A DNA stretch of 64,000 nucleotides from Asanoa siamensis (GTDB taxonomy: Bacteria; Actinomycetota; Actinomycetes; Mycobacteriales; Micromonosporaceae), in contig NZ_BONE01000026.1 of NCBI RefSeq assembly GCF_016862555.1, forward strand, positions 1-64,000, given 5' to 3'. The position numbers and the translations under genes are program-made. Positions 41,614 to 50,432 of the stretch are shown here, piece after piece (within the stretch, counting starts at the first letter, position 1; the number at the start of each line of letters is the position of its first letter). The notes under the pieces are model-generated. The model did no database searches and was not told the DNA's origin. It saw nothing but the letters and a program-made list of their open reading frames with translations.

Positions 41614-42171
41614 ATGCCCGCACTCGTGTCACCCACCGCCGACGTCCACGACTCGTTCCGCACCGCCATGGCCGAGTTCCAAGCCGAGGGGCGGGGCGCA
41701 CCCGACGACGAGTCCATGATCGGGCGAGAGATCAGGGAGTACGGCGACCGCTGGGCGGACCCGGCCGTGTTCCGGGCCTACGTCGACGCGCTGCGCGCCG
41801 ATGCCCTCGAGGAGTCGCCCCGGCCGGCGCACTTCGTCCCGGCCACGACCCTCTGGTGGGTCGACGGCACCGACTACCTCGGCCGGCTCGCCATCCGCCA
41901 CCGGCTCACCGACTGGCTGCGCGAGTACGGCGGGCACATCGGGTACGACGTGCGGGCGACCGCCCGCCGGCGCGGTCACGCGACCGCGATGCTGCGGGCC
42001 GCGCTGCCCACGGCCCACGCGCTCGGCATCCCGTCGGCGCTGGTCACCTGCGACGTCGACAACGTCGGCTCGCGCAAGGTGATCGAGGCGAACGGCGGCG
42101 TGCTCGAGGACGAACGCCACGGAAAACTCCGCTTCTGGGTGCCGACGGCGCCGGTAGGCTCGGCCCGGTGA
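41614..42171 (+). CDS. GNAT N-acetyltransferase
   Basis: This 185-aa protein has a GNAT fold with the acetyl-CoA loop RRRGHATAML and a C-terminal Asn-containing strand (DVDNVGSRKVIEANGG). It resembles uncharacterised acetyltransferases related to RimJ/RimL. It is 13 bases after the ABC permease and overlaps the DUF952 gene by 4 bases (GTGA), so it may be part of the same transcript. Confidence 0.85.
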   Translation: MPALVSPTADVHDSFRTAMAEFQAEGRGAPDDESMIGREIREYGDRWADPAVFRAYVDALRADALEESPRPAHFVPATTLWWVDGTDYLGRLAIRHRLTDWLREYGGHIGYDVRATARRRGHATAMLRAALPTAHALGIPSALVTCDVDNVGSRKVIEANGGVLEDERHGKLRFWVPTAPVGSAR

Positions 42172-42503
42172 TCTACAAGCTGCTGGCCACCGCGGAGTGG
42201 CGCGCCGCCGAGGCCGCCGGGGTCTACGAGGGTTCCGACTTCGACCGCGGCGACGGCTTCATCCACTTCTCGGCGGCCGACCAGGTCGTGGAGACGGCGG
42301 CCCGGGTGTTCGCCGGCCAGACCGACCTGACGATGCTCGCCGTCGACCCCGACGTGCTCGGCCCGGCCCTGCGCTGGGAGGTCTCCCGCGGCGGCGCCCT
42401 GTTCCCGCACCTCTACGGGCCGATGCCCCTGACGGCGGTGGTCGCGGTGATCAGCCTGCGCGACGACATCCCGGTCGACCAGGCGGTGGCGGCCGCTCTG
42501 TAG
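42168..42503 (+). CDS. DUF952 family protein
   Basis: This 111-aa protein has the DUF952 pattern: IYKLLATAEW at the start, DGFIHFSAADQVVETA in the centre and FPHLYGPMPLTAVVAV near the end. The family is widespread and uncharacterised. The GTG start overlaps the GNAT stop by 4 bases. Confidence 0.85.
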   Translation: MIYKLLATAEWRAAEAAGVYEGSDFDRGDGFIHFSAADQVVETAARVFAGQTDLTMLAVDPDVLGPALRWEVSRGGALFPHLYGPMPLTAVVAVISLRDDIPVDQAVAAAL

Positions 42504-43379
42504 TCACAGCCGGATCAGGTCGGCGACCTCCTCGGGCAGGCCGGGCGAGGTCAGGACATGACCCATCCCGGCGACGACGTGCAGCACCGCGCCCGGGATC
42601 GCGGCGGCCAGGGCCTCGCCGTGGGCGAGCGGATAGACCGGGTCCTGGTCGCCGTGGACGATCGCGGTCGGGGCGGTGATCGACGACAGCGGGGCGCGCA
42701 GGTCGGGGGCGTCCAGCCACACGGCCCGGTGGTGGTTGGCGGCGGCCGCCGGGTCGGTGGCCCGGGACAGCGCCAGCTCCAGCATCGTGCGGGCGGCCGC
42801 CTCGTCGAACGGCCGGACGGGCCCGTTGAAGACCCGGAACAGGGCCACGTCGGACTCCACACCCGGCGGCGGCCCGGCGGCCAGGTGCGCGAGGAACTCG
42901 GCCGACGGCGGAGGCAGGTCGTCGGGGTCGGCCGGCTCCCCGGCCCGGGCCCGCGCCCACGCGGCGCTCGGGTCATGACCCATCGGTGAGCTGGACAGCA
43001 CCGTCAACGACCGGACCCGTTCCGGGGCGTGCACCGCCAGCCACTGCGCGATGATGCCCCCGAGGGAGGCCCCGGCCACGTGGGCGGAGCCGAGGTCGTA
43101 ACCGTCCAGCACGGCCAGGCAGTCGCGGGCCAGGTCCGGGATCGTGTAGGGATCGGCGTCGAAGTCGACGACGCTGGACCGCCCGGTGTCCCGATGGTCG
43201 AACCGGATCACCTGGACGCCCCGCGCGACGAGCCGCGCCACCAGCTCGTCGGGGCAGCTGACGCCCTGCGCGGCGGACCCCATGACCATCAGCACCGCGG
43301 GCAGCGCGGGATCGCCGACCCGCTCGGTCCAGATCCGCAGCGGCCCGGAGTCGACGAACCGCTCCCGCACGTCCAGCAT
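42504..43379 (-). CDS. Alpha/beta hydrolase (RdmC/DnrP-type esterase-like)
   Basis: This 291-aa protein resembles the methylesterase-like hydrolases of anthracycline pathways and their many relatives. It has FDHRDTGRSS, the nucleophile elbow GASLGG with Ser105, the acid block HGDQDPVYP and the catalytic His in GMGHV. No biosynthetic cluster is nearby, so the physiological ester is unknown. Its stop abuts the DUF952 stop in convergent orientation. Confidence 0.85.
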   Translation of the reverse strand: MLDVRERFVDSGPLRIWTERVGDPALPAVLMVMGSAAQGVSCPDELVARLVARGVQVIRFDHRDTGRSSVVDFDADPYTIPDLARDCLAVLDGYDLGSAHVAGASLGGIIAQWLAVHAPERVRSLTVLSSSPMGHDPSAAWARARAGEPADPDDLPPPSAEFLAHLAAGPPPGVESDVALFRVFNGPVRPFDEAAARTMLELALSRATDPAAAANHHRAVWLDAPDLRAPLSSITAPTAIVHGDQDPVYPLAHGEALAAAIPGAVLHVVAGMGHVLTSPGLPEEVADLIRL

Positions 43380-43435
43380 GCGGGCACGGTAGCGGCCGCC
43401 CGCCGCCGGACGCCCGCCATTTAGCGAGCGAAGGC

Positions 43436-43509
43436 GGGTTCCCGCAGGCTGTCGGCCCGCGGGAACCCGCGCGTAGGCGGTTCCCGCAGGCCGTTGGCCC
43501 GCGGGAACC
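43436..43509. repeat. Two tandem hairpin repeats, probable terminator
   Basis: Two near-identical units each have a 9-10-base stem (GGTTCCCGC with GCGGGAACC) and a 13-base loop, at 43436-43468 and 43479-43509. They start 9 bases after the GH81 stop on the minus strand, where transcription should end. Units are about 43 bases apart and differ mainly at two loop positions, so they are recent copies. Confidence 0.6.
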
Positions 43510-43517
43510 CCTGCCTG

Positions 43518-46475
43518 TCAGGAGACCGTGAACGGCACGGTCACCGTGGACTGCCTCCCCTCCGTGGCGGTGGCGTCCACCCGGACCGTCGTCGGGGCGT
43601 TGCCGATCGCGTTCCAGACCTCGAGCTTCGCGCAGCCGCCCGTCATCGCGGCGAGCGTGCCCGACGACGACCGCAGCCCCGCCGCCTGCGTGTAGGCCTC
43701 GGTGCCGGGCACCGGATCCGTGGCGAAGTAGGCGTACGTCTCCACCCGGCTGAACGTGCCCGTGCCGGCCGGGTCGTACGAGACCCGGGCCTGCACGCCC
43801 TGCGCCACCGCTCCCCCGGCGTCCACGTGGAGCTGGAACGCCGTCGTGCCGCTGACCGGGCCGCGCAGCCCGCACAGCGTGAACGTGGCCGGGTTGTGCG
43901 GCGTGCCGTCCCAGTTGCCGTTGGCCGCCGCCAGCGTGACGGTGGTCGCCGCGCCACCGGCCGATGTGGACAACGCACCGCCCGAGCGGACGAGCAACCG
44001 GTTCGAGCCCACCGGCGGGTTGCTCGTGGGCGGGTTGCTCGTCGGCGGGTTCGACGTCGGCGGGTTCGAGGTCGGCGGGTCCGTCGGTCCGCCGGTCGGC
44101 GGGTTCGACACCCCGCCGCCACCGCTCCAGGTGAACGCGCCGGTCGTCGCCGTGCGGCCGCCGGCCACCGTGAGCGTGCGCCCGTCCGAGAACCGCACCG
44201 TCACCGGGTTGGCCGTCGCGTTCGTCGCCACGTAGGTCCGCGCGCCGTTCTTCGTGAACACCGCGTACAGCGGCGTGTCCGCCGTGACGGAGGTGTCGAC
44301 CGTGCCGAGCGCGGCGACGTTGCGCAGCCAGTGGAACGTGTGCGCCCGCGTCTCGCCGTCCTCCGGCGGATAGCCCGGGTTCGCCCGCCACGCCGCCAGG
44401 GCCGCGTCACCGGCACCGCCCGAGCCCAGGGCGCGGAACGACCAGAGCACGTCCGGCCAGACGGTCGGTTGCCCGCCGTTGTTGCGGACCAGCTCGTCCC
44501 AGTTGGTGTTCACATAGGACGGCCGCTGGCCCAGGTAGAGCGACCCGCCCGTGATCGGCAGCAGGTTGATGCCCTGGATCATCTCGGGCTCGCCGCTGAA
44601 CCATGTGGCGTACGCGCCGCCGTCGCCCCAGACCATGCCGACCGTGCTGTGCCCGAACGCCGCCGGGTAGTTGCTGTCCGACGAGTCGAACCAGTACTCC
44701 TGGATCGCCTGCGCCTGGGTCGTGTAGATGAACAGGCCCGCGTCGCGGACCGCGGGCTGGCCCGTCGCGATGCCCCACTGGATGAGGGCGTTGGCGAAGT
44801 TCATGCCCTCCGACGACGACTCCTGGTTGTTGCCCGCGCCGAACGCGCCGTGCCCGGCGGCCCAGTCGTGCCCGGCGTAGATGTCGAAGTCGCGCAGGAA
44901 CGGGAACATGGTGTCGGACCGCTGCCAGCTGTTGGCGTCGCGGATCAGCAGGTTGACCATCGCGCCGTACTGCGACTGCGCCGCCCACCCCGGGTCGAAC
45001 CGGGCCAGCGTGGCGGCCGCCGCGATGAAGTAGCCGTAGTGGAAGTGGTGGTCGTTGAGCTCCGTGTCGGACCCGTACGAGGCCGGGTAGCCGACCAGCG
45101 TGCCCCAGGCGGCGTCGTACGCGAAGACGCGCTGTGTCTTGCCCGCCGAGGCGGTGAACCAGTCGGTGAGCCGCGTGCGGATCGCCGAGAGCATCCGGTC
45201 CCGCTGGGTGGTGCGCCCGAGCTGGTCGGCGATCTCGGCGAGGCGGGCGGCCCGGCCGAGACCCTTGCCGGTCCAGTAGGTGTCGTTGCCCACGCCGGCC
45301 AGCGGGTCGCCGTTGGCCACCTGGTCGAGCAGCGTGCCCAGGGTGGTCAGGTCGGCGCCGGTCGACGTGGCGACGGCCGGGACCTCGGGCAGCACGCCGT
45401 TGAACCGGATGGCGGTGGTGAAGGACGAGACCCCGACGAGGGTACGCATCGGCCCGCGCGCGGAGACGTAGGTCGGGGTGATCGGCGTACCCGAGGCGAG
45501 GTTCTTCCACTGGTGCGGGTAGAGGCTCGCGACCGTGCCTCCGCCGGAGCCCTCGCGGGCGGTGGTGGCGAACGCGTAGGTCGCGTTGACGCTGCTGGTC
45601 GCCTGGTTGAACGACCAGCTCACCGTGGTGCCGGTGACGTGCCGGTGCGCGTAGGTCGCGTAGCTGTCGGCCAGCGCGGTCCGCTCGGCCGCCGGCGTCG
45701 ACGTGGTCGTCGGCAGCAGCGCCACCGACAGGTAACCCCGACCGGCCAGTGTGGACGTGATCGTGGTGCCGCTGACGGTCCAGGTGGCACCGGTCGGCGC
45801 GAACGCGACGTAGTCGTGCCCGCGCATCGTGAAGCCGACCCGGTTGCCGCTGTTGACCCAGACGGCCGGCGTGCTCGGGAACGAGAGCACCGCGTTGCCG
45901 CCGGTCACCTGGGCGTACACGAACGGCAGGCCGTGCCCGATCGTCGCGCGCAGGGTGCGGCCGTTGCCGGCCCAGTACGGCGAGACGGTCCAGTCGGTCC
46001 AACCGTCCACCTTGACGTCGGGCGAGCTGAGCCCGGCGACGCCGAGGGTGAACTCCCGGCTGTACGGGTAGTGGTACTCCCCCACGGTCGTCGGCGTGCC
46101 CGAGATCGTGGGCGTGGTGGTGTAAGAGACGCCGAGGCCGTCGCCGGCCGGCTGGAACGACATCGGGTGCGCGTGCAGCGGCGCCGAGAACTGACAGCTC
46201 GCGTTGTCGCGCTTGTAGAGCAGCGACGACCACCAGTCGTTGGTCGGCACCGCCCCGGCAGGCGCGTTGCCGGTGACGTAGAGGCGGGGGTTCGCGGAGA
46301 CGCCGGCGCAGGCGACGGGCGCCGCGCCGCCGGCGGGACGGCTGGTGGCGTAGCTGCCGGCGCCCAGCGGTGCCGCGCCGGCGGGGTCGAGCATCGTGAA
46401 CGAGAGGGCCGTGGTCACCAGGGCCACGGCGAGGACGGCGGCCGGCGCGCGCCACCGATGAGAGAACGGTTTCAT
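43518..46475 (-). CDS. Secreted GH81 endo-beta-1,3-glucanase with C-terminal carbohydrate-binding-like domain
   Basis: This 985-aa protein has a signal peptide (about 1-35) and a GH81 catalytic domain (about 60-720). Likely active-site residues are Asp475 in ELNDHHFHYG and Glu552 and Glu556 in NQESSSEG. A Pro/Thr/Ser/Asn linker of NPPTS repeats (about 790-825) leads to a C-terminal beta-sandwich of about 160 residues with two Cys, probably a beta-1,3-glucan-binding module of the CBM56 type. It would hydrolyse laminarin, callose or fungal wall glucan outside the cell. GGAGG lies 5 bases before the ATG. A LacI-type palindrome upstream suggests sugar induction. Confidence 0.88.
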   Translation of the reverse strand: MKPFSHRWRAPAAVLAVALVTTALSFTMLDPAGAAPLGAGSYATSRPAGGAAPVACAGVSANPRLYVTGNAPAGAVPTNDWWSSLLYKRDNASCQFSAPLHAHPMSFQPAGDGLGVSYTTTPTISGTPTTVGEYHYPYSREFTLGVAGLSSPDVKVDGWTDWTVSPYWAGNGRTLRATIGHGLPFVYAQVTGGNAVLSFPSTPAVWVNSGNRVGFTMRGHDYVAFAPTGATWTVSGTTITSTLAGRGYLSVALLPTTTSTPAAERTALADSYATYAHRHVTGTTVSWSFNQATSSVNATYAFATTAREGSGGGTVASLYPHQWKNLASGTPITPTYVSARGPMRTLVGVSSFTTAIRFNGVLPEVPAVATSTGADLTTLGTLLDQVANGDPLAGVGNDTYWTGKGLGRAARLAEIADQLGRTTQRDRMLSAIRTRLTDWFTASAGKTQRVFAYDAAWGTLVGYPASYGSDTELNDHHFHYGYFIAAAATLARFDPGWAAQSQYGAMVNLLIRDANSWQRSDTMFPFLRDFDIYAGHDWAAGHGAFGAGNNQESSSEGMNFANALIQWGIATGQPAVRDAGLFIYTTQAQAIQEYWFDSSDSNYPAAFGHSTVGMVWGDGGAYATWFSGEPEMIQGINLLPITGGSLYLGQRPSYVNTNWDELVRNNGGQPTVWPDVLWSFRALGSGGAGDAALAAWRANPGYPPEDGETRAHTFHWLRNVAALGTVDTSVTADTPLYAVFTKNGARTYVATNATANPVTVRFSDGRTLTVAGGRTATTGAFTWSGGGGVSNPPTGGPTDPPTSNPPTSNPPTSNPPTSNPPVGSNRLLVRSGGALSTSAGGAATTVTLAAANGNWDGTPHNPATFTLCGLRGPVSGTTAFQLHVDAGGAVAQGVQARVSYDPAGTGTFSRVETYAYFATDPVPGTEAYTQAAGLRSSSGTLAAMTGGCAKLEVWNAIGNAPTTVRVDATATEGRQSTVTVPFTVS

Positions 46476-46562
46476 GGTGCCTCCGGGGACGGTCGGGGGC
46501 GTTCTATTGCAGAGCAGGTCACCAAACCCAGCGGCGGATGTCAATGGCATCTCAGTGGGCGA

Positions 46563-46574
46563 GAGAGCGCTCTC
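46563..46574. promoter_or_regulatory. LacI-type operator upstream of the glucanase gene
   Basis: GAGAGCGCTCTC is a perfect 12-base palindrome centred on AGCGCT, close to the CebR/CelR-type operators of actinobacteria. It lies 88 bases upstream of the GH81 ATG and overlaps the stop codon of the gene before it. Confidence 0.5.
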
Positions 46575-49116
46575 ACAGGGTGGCCAGCTCCAGCACGTCG
46601 TCCAGGGCCAGCGCGGCGCCGCCGGTGGTGAGACGGCGGTACGGCTCGTCCCCGAGGCTGGCCCGCAACCGCCGGCCGGTCTGCGCGTGGTCCTCCCGGT
46701 CCACACCCCACATGTCGGTCCCGGCCGTCCCGCGCACGCCCTCGGCGGCACCGAACAGCGTCGCGGCCCGGTCGGTGTCACCGGTCCGCTCCGCCACGGC
46801 GGCGAGCCCGTCCAGCGCCCGCGGGATCGTCTCCCGGCTGCCGAACGCGACCGCCCGCTCGAGGGCCTCCCCGAACTGCCGGCCGGCCAGCGCGAGGTCG
46901 CCCGTGTGCAGGTGCGCCAGCGCGAGCCCGATGAGCCCGTTGCTGAACAGCACGTCGTCCTGCGCCTCACGGGCGTCCCGCACACCGGCCTCGAGCAGCG
47001 GGATCGCGGCGTCCTCCCGGTGCATGGTCACCCGGGCGAGGCCGAGCGAGAGCTGGGCCAGCAGGAGCCACCACCGGTCGTCGAGCCGGCGGAACGTGTC
47101 GACGGCGGAGCGCAGCTCCCGGTCGGCCTCGTCGGGGTCCGTCGCGGCGTCGATCGTGCCGAACACGAGTGACGCGGTGGCCGCCCCGCGCTCGTCGCCG
47201 CGCGCGACGAAATGCGCGCGGGCCGCCGGCAGCACCTCCGCCGCCCGGCCGTAGTCGGCGCGCAGGAACGCCAGCATGCCGAGCACGAGCTGGGCGTTGG
47301 CCCGGTCGTCGGCGCTCAGGTCGGTCGCCAGCGCCCGGTCCATCGCCTCCTGGACGTCGACGGCGAGACCCTGGTCGAACAGCAGCGGCCAGATGGCCAG
47401 GCCCATGCCGACCGCCGACCCGGCGTCGCCGTTGTCGACGAACCAGCGCAGGGCGAGCCGGCAGTTGTCCCGGTCGGCCACACAGGTCAGCACCAGCGGC
47501 CGGATGCGGTCGTTGCCGGCGAGCGACGCGCCGATGTCGAAGGCCAGGCGGCGGAAGTGCTCCGCGTGCCGCTTGCGGAGCTGTTCGGCCTCACCGGTCC
47601 CCGCCAGGCGCTCGGTCGCGAAGTCGCGAACGACGTGAAGCATGCTGAACCGGGGCTCGCCGGGCACCGAGTGGTCCGGGCGCAGCAGCGCCTTGTCCAC
47701 AAGGGACGACACGTCGTCGAACGCCGCGTCGCAGACCGTCTCCGCCGCGTCGAGGCGGAAGCTGCCGCCGAACACGCCGAGCCGGGCGAACAGCGTGCGG
47801 TCCGGCGGGTCGAGCAGGTCGTAGCTCCAGGCGATCGTCGAGCGCAGCGTGCGCTGCCGCGACGGCATGTCGCGGGCGCCTGCGCCGAGCGCGTCGAAGC
47901 TGCTGTCGAGTCGCGCCAGCAGGTCGGGCAGGTCCAGCAGCCGGGTCCGCGGCGCGGCCAGCTCGATGGCCAGCGGCAGGCCGTCGAGCCGTCGGCAGAT
48001 CTCCGCGATGGTACGCACGGCGGACTCGTCCAACCGCAGCCGCACCCCGGCCGCCGCGGCCCGGTCGGCGAACAGCCGCACCGAGTCCGCCCTGCGCGCG
48101 GTGGCGGTGCTGTCGGCCCAGTCCGGCACGCCGAGCGTCGGCACCTCGAAGACGTGCTCGCCGGTGAGGTGCAGGGGTTCACGGCTGGTCGCCACCACGG
48201 TGAGCCGGGACGTCCGCGCGACGAGCTCGGCGACCATCGGCGCCACGTCCAGCACGTGCTCGAAGCCGTCGAGCAGCAGCAGGGTCCGGTGCCCGTCGAC
48301 GGAGCCCGCCACCGCGTCGAGCACCGACAGGCCGGGTGTGTCGGGCACGCCCAACGCGGCGGCGATCGCCGGCGGCACCTGGCGGGCCGAGGCGAGCTGG
48401 TCGACCTCCACCGTGGCCACGGACTCGAACCTGCGGGCGACGGCCGCCACGACCTCGACGGCGAGGCGGGTCTTGCCGATCCCGCCCGGCCCGGCCAGCG
48501 TCACCACCCGCGGGCCGGATCCGCGCAGCAGCGACCGCAGCTCCTTCTGCTCGCGCCGGCGCCCGATGAACGTGTTGGTCCCACCGAGCCGGCGCGGCGT
48601 GCGAACGGGCTCGACGGGTTCGGCGGGTTCGGCGGGTGCGGGTGCGCCGGTCGTCCCGCCGAAGCGTTCGCTGAGCAGCAGGGCGAGGTCGCCGCCGATC
48701 AGGCCGACCAGCTCGTCGGGGTGCGCGAACGTACGGTAGGAGACGCCGCCGCGGGCCACCCGCTCCAGCATCTCGGTCAGCCGCGGCTCGCGGTGCGGCG
48801 CCGGGCGCTGCACGTACACGAGCTGGGGTTTGCCCTTCGCGGCGAGGAACTCGTCCTCGAGGCCGGACACCTCGCGGCCCGGCTCGACCATGCCGTAGCT
48901 CTCGCCGTACATCGCGACGAAGACGTCGCTCTGGTCCAGGTAGGCGAGGTACAGGTCGCGCGGCGGGTACGGCCGGGCACCCAGCTCGAACATCACCGGC
49001 GTGAGGTGCAGCTGCTCGATGGCCCGCCGCGCGGCGACCCGGGCCTCCGACAGCTCGTTCATCGTCGAGCTGACGAAAACCCGCAACCGCTGGTCAGGCG
49101 TACGGATTTCGGGCAT
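46573..49116 (-). CDS. DUF4062-STAND ATPase-TPR protein
   Basis: This 847-aa protein starts with a DUF4062 domain (about 10-150, VFVSSTMNELSEARVAARRA then DVFVAMYGESYG). A Pro-rich linker (160-180) leads to a STAND/NB-ARC ATPase with Walker A GPGGIGKT (209-216) and the LLLLDGFEHVLD Walker B. A winged-helix part and C-terminal TPR-like helices follow. There is no HTH or LuxR output domain, so it is not an AfsR-type activator. DUF4062 is related to nucleotide-processing/TIR-like folds and is found on predicted conflict and signalling STAND proteins. The ATG at 49116 is chosen because it starts the DUF4062 fold. Confidence 0.78.
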   Translation of the reverse strand: MPEIRTPDQRLRVFVSSTMNELSEARVAARRAIEQLHLTPVMFELGARPYPPRDLYLAYLDQSDVFVAMYGESYGMVEPGREVSGLEDEFLAAKGKPQLVYVQRPAPHREPRLTEMLERVARGGVSYRTFAHPDELVGLIGGDLALLLSERFGGTTGAPAPAEPAEPVEPVRTPRRLGGTNTFIGRRREQKELRSLLRGSGPRVVTLAGPGGIGKTRLAVEVVAAVARRFESVATVEVDQLASARQVPPAIAAALGVPDTPGLSVLDAVAGSVDGHRTLLLLDGFEHVLDVAPMVAELVARTSRLTVVATSREPLHLTGEHVFEVPTLGVPDWADSTATARRADSVRLFADRAAAAGVRLRLDESAVRTIAEICRRLDGLPLAIELAAPRTRLLDLPDLLARLDSSFDALGAGARDMPSRQRTLRSTIAWSYDLLDPPDRTLFARLGVFGGSFRLDAAETVCDAAFDDVSSLVDKALLRPDHSVPGEPRFSMLHVVRDFATERLAGTGEAEQLRKRHAEHFRRLAFDIGASLAGNDRIRPLVLTCVADRDNCRLALRWFVDNGDAGSAVGMGLAIWPLLFDQGLAVDVQEAMDRALATDLSADDRANAQLVLGMLAFLRADYGRAAEVLPAARAHFVARGDERGAATASLVFGTIDAATDPDEADRELRSAVDTFRRLDDRWWLLLAQLSLGLARVTMHREDAAIPLLEAGVRDAREAQDDVLFSNGLIGLALAHLHTGDLALAGRQFGEALERAVAFGSRETIPRALDGLAAVAERTGDTDRAATLFGAAEGVRGTAGTDMWGVDREDHAQTGRRLRASLGDEPYRRLTTGGAALALDDVLELATL

Positions 49117-49158
49117 ATCGACCCCGTTGACCAGCCTATCCAGAGCCGCGGAGCCGGA

Positions 49159-49185
49159 TGTCACGAATCGCGGGGCCGCTCGGTC
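49159..49185 (+). promoter_or_regulatory. Candidate ECF41-type promoter
   Basis: TGTCACG, 16 bases, then GGTC is one mismatch per box away from the TGTCACA-N16-CGTC consensus of ECF41 sigma factors. It lies 34 bases upstream of the sigma-fragment ATG and about 340 upstream of the ECF41 gene, placed for autoregulation. Confidence 0.5.
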
Positions 49186-49218
49186 CGTATCTGGTGAGTG
49201 GAAGCGAGGAGGGTGGCC

Positions 49219-49497
49219 ATGGTGTCGGAACCCCGCCTGCCCAGCGCGTTGCGGGCCGTCGTCGCCGAGCGGCGGCTGCTGGAGATCCTCGCGTACGGCC
49301 TGATCGGCGACCGGGAGGCCGCGGAGCACGCGGTCCGCGCCACGTACGCGCGCTGGTACACGATGCCGCCGGCCGCGCGGGAACGCGTGGCGGACCCGCT
49401 GTCCTGGCTGGTCACCACGCTGGTGCGCGGCTGCGTCGTAGGACCGCGGCGCAGGGGTACGTGTCTGTGCACCGGCGCCCGGCGGCGGCGGTCGTAG
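49219..49497 (+). CDS. Truncated sigma-factor region 2-like protein
   Basis: This 92-aa frame has a good ribosome site (GAGGAGGG about 5 bases before the ATG). Residues 20-70 resemble ECF sigma region 2: ILAYGLIGDREAAEHAVRAT then ARWYTMPPAARERVADPLSW and LVTTLVRGC, compare the intact sigma factor just downstream. It then ends in an Arg-rich stretch, without region 4 or the SnoaL-like domain. It stops 28 bases before the ECF41 start. It may be a decayed duplicate, or a short protein that modulates the intact sigma factor. Confidence 0.55.
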   Translation: MVSEPRLPSALRAVVAERRLLEILAYGLIGDREAAEHAVRATYARWYTMPPAARERVADPLSWLVTTLVRGCVVGPRRRGTCLCTGARRRRS

Positions 49498-49525
49498 AGC
49501 CATGCGAGGAACGGGGCGAACGGTG

Positions 49526-50416
49526 ATGGAGAGGCCAGAGAGACTGGGGACCCTGGACGGCGCGCTGGAGGCGTTCGGCGCCGTGCGGCCGCGGCTGTTC
49601 GGCATCGCGTACCGGATGCTCGGCACCGTCGCGGACGCCGAGGACGTCGTGCACGACGCGTGGCTGCGCTGGCAGCAGACCGACCGCGACCGGGTCCGCG
49701 ACCCGGAGGGCTTCCTGATCACGACGACCTCCCGGCTCGCGCTCAACGCCGTGACGTCGGCCCGCGCCCGCCGCGAGGTCTATCCCGGACCGTGGCTGCC
49801 CGAGCCCGTCGACACGGCCGCCGACCCCGTGTTCCGGGCGGAGCGCGACGAGTCGCTTGAGCTCGCGCTGCTGCTCCTGCTGGAGCGGCTCACGCCGGCC
49901 GAGCGGGCGGTGTACGTGCTGCACGAGGCGTTCGACTACCCGTTCCGGCAGATCGGCGAGGTGCTCGGCACGTCCGAGACGAACGCGCGGCAACTCGGGC
50001 GGCGGGCCCGCACGCATCTCGCCGAGGAGCGGCCGGCCACCGTCGGGCGCGCCGACCACGGCCGGCTGCTGCGCTCGTTCCTGGCCGCGGCCCGCGCCGG
50101 TGACCTGGACCAGTTGGAGCGGCTGCTGGCCGAGACCGCCACCTCGTACGCGGACGGCGGCGGCACCGTCCGGGCCGCACCGCACCCGATCGTCGGCCGC
50201 GAGAACGTGGCGCGCTACATCGTCGGCCTCTGGCGCAAGTACGGCGCCGACCTGGACATGGAGATCGTCGAGTCGAACGGCCAGCCGGCGATCCTCGCGT
50301 CCCACGACGGCGAGGCGGTCGCCCTGATCGCGATCGACGCCTCCGACGCCGGCATCGAACGCGTCCTGCTGACCCTGAACCCCGAGAAGCTGTCCCGCTT
50401 CCAGCACCAGGAATGA
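49526..50416 (+). CDS. ECF41-type RNA polymerase sigma factor (SigJ-like)
   Basis: This 296-aa protein has sigma region 2 (FGIAYRMLGTVADAEDVVHD then AWLRWQQ), region 4 (LTPAERAVYVLHEAFDYPFR) and a C-terminal SnoaL-like domain of about 110 residues. This is the ECF41 layout, in which the C-terminal domain replaces a separate anti-sigma factor and controls activity. An in-frame ATG at 49502 is the alternative start. It is followed by cupin, epimerase and CrtC-like genes, as ECF41 genes often sit beside oxidoreductase/epimerase-type genes. Confidence 0.87.
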   Translation: MERPERLGTLDGALEAFGAVRPRLFGIAYRMLGTVADAEDVVHDAWLRWQQTDRDRVRDPEGFLITTTSRLALNAVTSARARREVYPGPWLPEPVDTAADPVFRAERDESLELALLLLLERLTPAERAVYVLHEAFDYPFRQIGEVLGTSETNARQLGRRARTHLAEERPATVGRADHGRLLRSFLAAARAGDLDQLERLLAETATSYADGGGTVRAAPHPIVGRENVARYIVGLWRKYGADLDMEIVESNGQPAILASHDGEAVALIAIDASDAGIERVLLTLNPEKLSRFQHQE

Positions 50417-50432
50417 CCGAGGAGTCGTACGC

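Noticed and set aside
43436-43509. Start of a CRISPR array
   Set aside because: There are only two units, each self-complementary over its length, and no cas genes nearby. They are hairpins.
43994-44100. Minisatellite in the glucanase gene
   Set aside because: The repeats encode the Pro/Thr/Ser/Asn interdomain linker, a normal feature of secreted multidomain glycosidases.
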